From: Acidobacteriota bacterium
GTDB lineage: Bacteria > Acidobacteriota > Blastocatellia > UBA7656
Direction of reading: 5' to 3'
NCBI GenBank assembly: GCA_038040445.1
Contig: JBBPIG010000008.1
Span: 171,127-235,126, forward strand
Length of the DNA stretch: 64,000 nucleotides
Shown in pieces: positions 58,613 through 64,000 of this stretch. Positions within the stretch are counted from its first letter, which is position 1; the number at the start of each line of letters is the position of its first letter. The notes beneath the pieces are model-generated. The model ran no database searches. It saw only the letters and a program-made list of their open reading frames with translations, and was not told where the DNA came from. A program made the translations under genes and the position numbers.

Positions 58613-61600
58613 TTGTCCAAACAGATCTGGCTAGCCCCCATCCTCAGCAACAATCGTGAGCGGCTGCTCGAGCGCGCGTCGGACGTGCTGGCATCCGGGC
58701 CGACTGAAGGCCTGTTGTATCTGGCCGCTTCGCGCCCGTTGCTGGAGCTGGCCGCCGGTAGATTGCTCGACGGCGTTCGCGTTCGCGGCGTGTGGGGTTC
58801 GCTGCCGGTGCACCTGTTTCGAGGTTTCGCCAGGTTCGTGCTCGCGACCGCGATCGAAGACGAAACCGGCTTGCCGCTCGCTCCGCGAATTGCGATCGAT
58901 CAAGAAGAACTTCCTCTAAAACGCAGCCTGCTCTCCCAGATCGTCAAGCGGTTGGCGCGTGAAGGAAGTCTCAAAGCCATCGCGCCGCTCGCGCATCGCG
59001 ACGGCTGCATCAACACCATCGCCACTTTGATCGGCGAGATCCAGCGCGCGGCCAGAACTCCAGCCGAGTTCAACGCGATTATCGACGCGCGCGCCCGCGA
59101 TCTCTACCAGATGAGCGGTGGAGCGAGCGATCCATCCGTCCCAACCGGGCAGACCATTCCGCTTCAGATCGATTTCGATCGGGACATCGGATTGATCTAC
59201 TCGGCGTATGCGGCGGCGCTCGATGGCTACGGCCTGACTGAAGACGATGCCGATCAGTTGCGCGCGTTGGCAGTTTTGCGGGGAGAAGTCGACGGGAAAA
59301 GGGTGAGCGTGCCGTGGCTTTCGGATGTTCGGCTGCTGGTGCTTGATGGCTTCTTTGACTTCACTCCGGTTCAGGGCGAGATGCTCAGGCTGCTGGTTCC
59401 GCAGGTAGCCGAGGTGATAGTGAATCTAAATCGTGACGAGCGAAACGCCGATATCTTTCGCCCGTTCGAGCGAACGATTGATCAACTCGCATCCATTGCC
59501 GAGTTCGAAATACAGCAGAGCGCGGAAGCTCAGCCGGTTGCGGCCGGGCTGTCGTTGCTGAGCCGGCGATTGTTCAACTCAAGCGTGACCGAACCCACCA
59601 TCGCCGATGAGCAAGCTGCGGCTGAAGCTTCCGAAGAGGTTTTCGAGAATTCACTCAGCATTAGTTTGCTCGACTGCGGCGACCGGCAGACTGAAATCCG
59701 CGCGATAGCGAAAGAGATCAAGCGGCTGGTGTTGCTTGAAGGCTATCGCCCCAGCGAGGTCGCGGTTGTGGTTCGCCAGCGCGCTTTATATGAGGACACG
59801 ATCGACCGAGTCTTCGAAGAAGAACGAATCCCTTGCGCGCTCAGCCGCCGCATTGCGCTAACCGAAGTGCCGTCGGTGCGGGCGGCAGTGAAACTGTTCG
59901 AGCTGCTTATTGAACTCGCGCGCGAAGGCGGCGCCCCAAAGGCCGGCGAAATTGCCGATCTGGTGAAGTCCGGTTACTTCGGTTTATCCGAAACCGAGCT
60001 GGCCGGGTTGCGTGAGCGCTTCGCATGGGACGACGGTCGACAGTCGACGGTCGACGGTCGGGGCTGGGACGCGGACGAACTCGAGAACGCGATCGCCTAC
60101 GTGGGCGGCGAGCTGCGCGTTGACCGGTGGGTGAAACGCGCTCGGCAATTGACCCATCAACCGGCCGACGAAAAGTTTTTGGCAAAGGAGCCCGACGACG
60201 AACCGGAGCTGGAGGATGAGAGCGTCGCCGCATCCGATGAACAACCTGCCGCAGTGAAGCGGCGCGTCGAGCGCGCGGAGCCCGTCGATGTCCCGCTACC
60301 GGGCTCGGAACGAAGAGCCAAACCGGCGAGTGAGCTTCATCCGGCGTTGATCGCGTGGTCGGCTCTGATCGTCGAGCGGTTTGCCCAGCTTCTGGGTGAC
60401 GCGCGTCGCGAAGCCAGCCCTCGCGAGCTGCGCGATGCGATGATGCGGTTGCTCGAGCAGCTTCAATTTGCCGGCCAGGTGCGAGGTCCTCAGCACGCGA
60501 GTGTCTCGGACCCGGAGCTCCCGGCCTTGACGCTCGATCTGCGCGGACTCGAAGGACTGCGCCGTGCGTTTGCCGCCGCCACACGAAGCCTCGAGATGGC
60601 CGAACGCGTTGGCGCCGAAGCCGAGACTGAATCGACGATAAAGCTCGCGACACTTATCGAGGAAGCGATGCGATGCGTGCGGGCACAATCCCTGGTGACG
60701 CGCGGCCCCGATCCGGATGGCTTGAAGGTGCTTGAGGTGACCGATGTTCGCGGGCTTCGATTTCGTGCGGTGTTCATCGCCGGACTGGTCGAAGGCGGCT
60801 TTCCGCTGCGCGCCTCGCGCGACTGGCTTTACCCGCATGAAGAGCGCGAGCGATTGAAGCAGTACGGTCTGACGCTCGAGGACATCTCGCCCGACACGCT
60901 TCTCAAAGAGGAGCACTATTTCTACCAGGCTGCCTGCCGCGCAACCGAACGGCTCTATCTGTCGCGCCCGCTGGTGCTGGAAGATGGCTCGGAGACGGTG
61001 CTGTCTTACTACGTTCAAGAGCTTAGCCGCGCGGTCGCGCCGGCTGTAATCAGGAAGGAAATTGTGCGAACTGATTTCGACGGGCGCACTTTGTTCGAGT
61101 CGTCCCGGAGTTCCGAGCTGGCCGTGTCGCTGGTGCGGCAGGAAGAGAGGAGGAGGTATCAAGCGCAAAGAGACGGCAACTTTCCCAAAGACGTCATCGA
61201 GCCGCTGATCGAAATGGCTTCCGATCGGAAATACTTGAGCGAATCGGCGCGGAACCGAATCGCCATCGAACGCGAGCGAGGCAGCCGCCGGTTCGGAGAG
61301 TTCGACGGGGTGATCAGCAGCCGCAGGTTGATTGAGAGACTTGCGGAGCAGTACGGCGCCGATCACGTATTCAGCGCGAGCGAGCTCAGCTTGTACGGTA
61401 AGTGCCCGTTCAAGTTTTTCGCCGAGAAGGTGCTGAGGCTGGAGCCGCGCGGTGAAGCGGCGCTCGACCTGACGGCGCTGGATGCGGGAAGCCTTTTGCA
61501 CGAAGCACTCAGGCGGTTCTTCGAGCGTCATCGAAACCAACGGCTCACGGAGCTTGATCGCGCGGAACTGCGTCGCGAACTTGGCGAAGTGGCCGACGAG

Positions 61601-62326
61601 GTATTTGACGAACACCAGCGCGCCGTTCCTCCTCTCAATCCAAAGGTGTGGAGCATCGACCGCGACATAAGAAAGCTGTTGCTCGAACAGGTGCTGGATT
61701 ATGAGCTGACGGTTCAGGGGCAGACTCGATCCGAAGATGTGCGGCCGGCTTACTTCGAGCTTGCGTTCGGTATGCAGGGCGGCGCGGTCGATCCGAGTTC
61801 GACCGATCGGCGGCTGGAGCTTAAGCGAGGTTCGGGCGATGGAATTGAAACCGTTCACGCGCGCGGTCAGATCGACAGAGTCGATGTCGCGCGCGACGGG
61901 ACCGCTATCGCGTACGACTACAAGCTGTCCAGAGGCGCCGGGCTCGACGACATGCAAGAGGGTCGAGCATTGCAGCTTCACCTTTATCTTGCAGCGCTTG
62001 AACAACTACTTTTGCCTGAGAGCGCGATCGGCGGCGGCGGGTACTACACGATGAGGGGCGGCCACACCCGGCGCAACCAGGGTTTGTATCGGGCCGTGAA
62101 GCATGCCTATACCGCCGTGGGAAAGAGGACGTCTTCGACGTTGTCGGACTCAGAGTGGAACAGGGTTCGCGCTGAGATGGAAGCGCGCGTGTGGGAATTC
62201 ATCGACGGCATGCGAAGGGGCGACTTTCAAGTTGCGCCGTCGGCTCCCGAGGCTACGTGCCCGCACTGTGATTTTTCGGCGGTCTGCCGCTACGAGAAGT
62301 TTCGGATTCAAAGAAAGGACCGATGA
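58613..62326 (+). CDS. AddB-like PD-(D/E)XK nuclease with Fe-S cluster motif (second pair)
   Basis: 1237 residues from a TTG at 58613 (GGAG five bases ahead). The frame is open to 58523 but only through repeat DNA. No Walker A is present in the N-terminal part (IWLAPILSNNRERLLERASD), as in AddB/RexB. The mid-region has VRGLRFRAVFIAGLVEGGFP. The nuclease is CPFKFF (about 930, Fe-S), GSLLHE (959), RGQIDRVD (1083), YDYKLSRG (1101) and CPHCDFSAVC (1216). It differs clearly from the first AddB-like protein, so this is not a recent duplication. A heptamer array (60035-60062) is translated as DDGRQSTVDGRG. The stop overlaps the next ATG. Confidence 0.88.
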   Translation: MSKQIWLAPILSNNRERLLERASDVLASGPTEGLLYLAASRPLLELAAGRLLDGVRVRGVWGSLPVHLFRGFARFVLATAIEDETGLPLAPRIAIDQEELPLKRSLLSQIVKRLAREGSLKAIAPLAHRDGCINTIATLIGEIQRAARTPAEFNAIIDARARDLYQMSGGASDPSVPTGQTIPLQIDFDRDIGLIYSAYAAALDGYGLTEDDADQLRALAVLRGEVDGKRVSVPWLSDVRLLVLDGFFDFTPVQGEMLRLLVPQVAEVIVNLNRDERNADIFRPFERTIDQLASIAEFEIQQSAEAQPVAAGLSLLSRRLFNSSVTEPTIADEQAAAEASEEVFENSLSISLLDCGDRQTEIRAIAKEIKRLVLLEGYRPSEVAVVVRQRALYEDTIDRVFEEERIPCALSRRIALTEVPSVRAAVKLFELLIELAREGGAPKAGEIADLVKSGYFGLSETELAGLRERFAWDDGRQSTVDGRGWDADELENAIAYVGGELRVDRWVKRARQLTHQPADEKFLAKEPDDEPELEDESVAASDEQPAAVKRRVERAEPVDVPLPGSERRAKPASELHPALIAWSALIVERFAQLLGDARREASPRELRDAMMRLLEQLQFAGQVRGPQHASVSDPELPALTLDLRGLEGLRRAFAAATRSLEMAERVGAEAETESTIKLATLIEEAMRCVRAQSLVTRGPDPDGLKVLEVTDVRGLRFRAVFIAGLVEGGFPLRASRDWLYPHEERERLKQYGLTLEDISPDTLLKEEHYFYQAACRATERLYLSRPLVLEDGSETVLSYYVQELSRAVAPAVIRKEIVRTDFDGRTLFESSRSSELAVSLVRQEERRRYQAQRDGNFPKDVIEPLIEMASDRKYLSESARNRIAIERERGSRRFGEFDGVISSRRLIERLAEQYGADHVFSASELSLYGKCPFKFFAEKVLRLEPRGEAALDLTALDAGSLLHEALRRFFERHRNQRLTELDRAELRRELGEVADEVFDEHQRAVPPLNPKVWSIDRDIRKLLLEQVLDYELTVQGQTRSEDVRPAYFELAFGMQGGAVDPSSTDRRLELKRGSGDGIETVHARGQIDRVDVARDGTAIAYDYKLSRGAGLDDMQEGRALQLHLYLAALEQLLLPESAIGGGGYYTMRGGHTRRNQGLYRAVKHAYTAVGKRTSSTLSDSEWNRVRAEMEARVWEFIDGMRRGDFQVAPSAPEATCPHCDFSAVCRYEKFRIQRKDR
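60035..60062 (+). repeat. Translated heptamer array inside the second AddB-like gene
   Basis: GGTCGAC-AGTCGAC-GGTCGAC-GGTCGGG, four units of seven bases. The frame is kept across it. Confidence 0.7.
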
Positions 62327-64000
62327 CCAGAACGACCGACGACCGGCGACCGACCAGAACGACCGACGACCGGAGACCGGAGACCGGCGACGCGCACGGT
62401 ACGACCGACGACCGACGACCGGAGACCGGCGATCTGGGAGTCGGTCAATCCGTCGCCGGTCGTCCCCCGTCATCCGTCACCGGTCGTCCCCCGTCATCCG
62501 TCACCGGTCGTCCCCCGTCATCCGTCGCCGGTCGTCCCCCGTCATCCGTCGCCGGTCGTCCGTCATCGGTCTCCCGTCGGTCCCCGTCATCCGTCACCGG
62601 TCGTCCGTCGTCTTTTCGCGAGCTGAAGCCGGAGCAGCAGCAGGCGGCCTACACGCTTGACCGCCACGTCTCGGTGACCGCCGGTCCCGGCGCAGGCAAG
62701 ACCACCGTGCTTGTCGAGCGCTACCTCCACATTCTTCGCACGCGCGACATCAGCGTAGATCAAATCGTCGCCATCACCTTCACCAACCGCGCTGCAAACG
62801 AGATGCGTGAGCGGCTCAGAAGAGAGCTGGATGAGATATTGTTGTCGGCGACTCCGATTGAACGCGCAAAGTGGATGCGTCACAAGCGGACGCTCGACAG
62901 CGCGATCATCACGACGATCCACGGCTTTTGCGCGCGCCTTTTGCGAGAGTTCCCGGTCGAGGCCGACATCGATCCCCAATTCGTCCTGATGGACGCGCAT
63001 CAGTCGGTGATGCTCGAAGAAGCGGTCGCTGAAGAATCGCTCACCGAGTTCATCAGCGCGGATCATCAAGCGGTCACGCAACTCGCCGCAGGCGTTGGCC
63101 GCGCGCGGCTCGCACGAGGGCTGATCGGCATTTATCGCACGATGCGAAACCAGGGGTTGACGCTCGAAAAGCTAAAGGAGGAGACCGAGAAGAGCCACAA
63201 GACAGTTGAGGACTACAAACGCGCGTTGGTCGAGTTGACAGCGCAGATGAACGAGTTCATCCAGGCTCGCGGGCTCTCGGCTGGGGCCGAAGAGAAACGT
63301 AAGGAGGCCGAGCGACGTTGGCCTCTGCTTCGGGAGTTCCTCTGCGCGGTTTCCGCGTCGACCTCACCTGCGGAGTTCTCCGAGGCGATTCAAGAATTCC
63401 GCGGCGCGGCCCGGCCAAAGGCACAGGGCAAAATTAATGAGATGGTCAAAGCGCTCGATGAGCTGATCTGGGAGGACAATCTCCGCGGGCGAGTTCCGCA
63501 GGTTTTCTTTGACCTCCTCGCCAGGACGTACGCGCACGAGTTGATCAACGCAATCGCGCAGATCGAGCGGCGGCTCAACGAAGAAAAGCGGCGCAGGTCG
63601 GCGCTCGATTTTGATGATCTGCAGTTGCGAGCGCTCAGTCTGATCGAAGAGCATCCCGAAGTTTTGCGCAGGACGCCGGGGCGATACCGCTTCTTTTTGG
63701 TGGACGAGTTTCAGGACACCAACGGCTTGCAGCGCGAGTTGCTGGCGCGGCTCGCGTTTGGTGGCGCGGACTTCAGTCAGCGCGAATCAAATGACAGGCA
63801 GCGGGAGGAGAGCAGACTGAAGTCTGCGCCACGTGCGAATCTGTTTATCGTCGGCGACCGCAAACAATCGATCTACGGTTTCCGCGGCGCGGACGTGGAC
63901 GTATTCCGCGAGATGACCGCGCTAATAGAAGCCCGGAACGGTGTGCCGGTGCCGCTCAACCGAAACTTCCGAAGCCAGGCCCCGCTGATTCGTTTCTTCA
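62323..64000 (+). CDS. AddA-like UvrD helicase (second pair), 5' part, with repeat-encoded N-terminal extension
   Basis: The gene runs off the right edge; 559 residues are visible. ATG 62323 overlaps the previous stop (ATGA). No other ATG, GTG or TTG lies in frame before the helicase domain (next is a GTG inside it), so the first 96 residues must be translated unless CTG is used. They are only TRTTDDRRP/ETGD and then PSSVTGRP units. From 97 the domain is normal: FRELKPEQQQAAYTL, GPGAGKTTVL (121-130), VAITFTNRAANEMRERLRRE, LVDEFQDTNGLQRELL (about 459) and FIVGDRKQSIYGFRGADVDV. The C-terminal nuclease is not visible. It would work with the second AddB-like protein. Confidence 0.88.
   Translation, partial: MTRTTDDRRPTRTTDDRRPETGDAHGTTDDRRPETGDLGVGQSVAGRPPSSVTGRPPSSVTGRPPSSVAGRPPSSVAGRPSSVSRRSPSSVTGRPSSFRELKPEQQQAAYTLDRHVSVTAGPGAGKTTVLVERYLHILRTRDISVDQIVAITFTNRAANEMRERLRRELDEILLSATPIERAKWMRHKRTLDSAIITTIHGFCARLLREFPVEADIDPQFVLMDAHQSVMLEEAVAEESLTEFISADHQAVTQLAAGVGRARLARGLIGIYRTMRNQGLTLEKLKEETEKSHKTVEDYKRALVELTAQMNEFIQARGLSAGAEEKRKEAERRWPLLREFLCAVSASTSPAEFSEAIQEFRGAARPKAQGKINEMVKALDELIWEDNLRGRVPQVFFDLLARTYAHELINAIAQIERRLNEEKRRRSALDFDDLQLRALSLIEEHPEVLRRTPGRYRFFLVDEFQDTNGLQRELLARLAFGGADFSQRESNDRQREESRLKSAPRANLFIVGDRKQSIYGFRGADVDVFREMTALIEARNGVPVPLNRNFRSQAPLIRFF
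62327..62616 (+). repeat. Mirrored short-repeat array (GACCGGCGAC / 24-bp unit) within the helicase gene
   Basis: The left half repeats GACCGACGACCGGCGACC-like units. The right half repeats a 24-bp unit (starting CCGTCATCCGTC) four times, with a divergent fifth. The two halves are inverse complements of each other (GACGACCGGCGAC / GTCGCCGGTCGTC). Both are open in the reading frame of the helicase. Confidence 0.9.

Noticed and set aside
60296-62005. A 569-codon open frame antisense to the second AddB-like gene
   Set aside because: It has no family resemblance and mirrors codon bias of a high-G+C gene; the sense strand has clear nuclease motifs.
62327-62616. Regular repeats resembling a CRISPR array
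   Set aside because: The units are contiguous without unique spacers, the two halves are inverse complements, and the whole stretch is an open frame joined to the helicase. No cas genes are present.
48569-64000. Calling the double AddAB locus a phage-defence island
   Set aside because: No defence-specific gene (restriction-modification, CBASS, Thoeris, retron, Gabija-type ATPase and so on) is seen; DNA-break repair explains all six genes.

Overview
The window is about 60% G+C and looks like a soil or aquatic bacterium of the Acidobacteriota, probably Blastocatellia (subgroup 4). This assignment is an inference from gene content: a Ser/Thr kinase with a TolB-type propeller, an exported M14 peptidase, a VPS10/BNR propeller protein, a neutral ceramidase, PQQ-propeller proteins and many small toxin-antitoxin modules. 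No rRNA or other phylogenetic marker is present. Two tRNA genes are present, tRNA-Ser(GCT) and tRNA-Arg(CCG).

Layout. 1-8963: end of a PQQ-propeller protein, an aminotransferase with an upstream DUF1573 lipoprotein, an Smr-domain protein, an exported protein, a membrane/coiled-coil protein and a GT-C-like membrane protein. 9222-11313: an accessory stretch with an AT-rich frameshifted membrane protein, a YoeB/Phd-type pair and an orphan HicB. 11468-24713: mostly exported or envelope functions (DUF2071, DCC protein, di-heme cytochrome, BON protein, kinase, M14 peptidase) plus ExoIII and a methyltransferase. 24819-29707: toxin-antitoxin modules or their relics around a class III aminotransferase and an acyl-CoA ligase. 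29723-37785: ceramidase, PQQ/heme dehydrogenase, pentaheme cytochrome, Tat-type amidohydrolase and sirtuin. 37856-48424: tandem cyclophilin, MFS transporter (beside a ParDE relic), LolA-like protein, VPS10/BNR protein, thioredoxin 2, DdpX, DinB and a frameshifted carbonic anhydrase. 48569-64000: six consecutive same-strand genes for DNA processing, AddB-AddA-(OB+DEDD exonuclease)-RmuC-AddB-AddA, i.e. two complete AddAB-like pairs.

Three themes stand out. (1) The DUF1573 lipoprotein has an in-frame TGA exactly where the first Cys of the family's S-C-G-C-T motif belongs. The frame and conserved motifs continue to a normal stop, and a 7-bp hairpin with a GGUC loop lies downstream. This is a candidate selenoprotein of a type I do not recall being described; a nonsense mutation is the main alternative. 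(2) The DNA-processing locus carries two divergent AddAB-type pairs and intrudes repeat DNA into its coding regions: one helicase has an N-terminal extension of about 96 residues encoded entirely by mirrored short repeats. (3) Gene borders are studded with two kinds of repeat: arrays with a 7-bp period arranged as inverted pairs (reminiscent of cyanobacterial STRR heptamers), and REP-like hairpin doublets. A 217-bp MITE-like element is also present.

Four genes are broken by single extra bases in short homopolymers. These could be real decay or consensus errors and need read-level checking before they are called pseudogenes.
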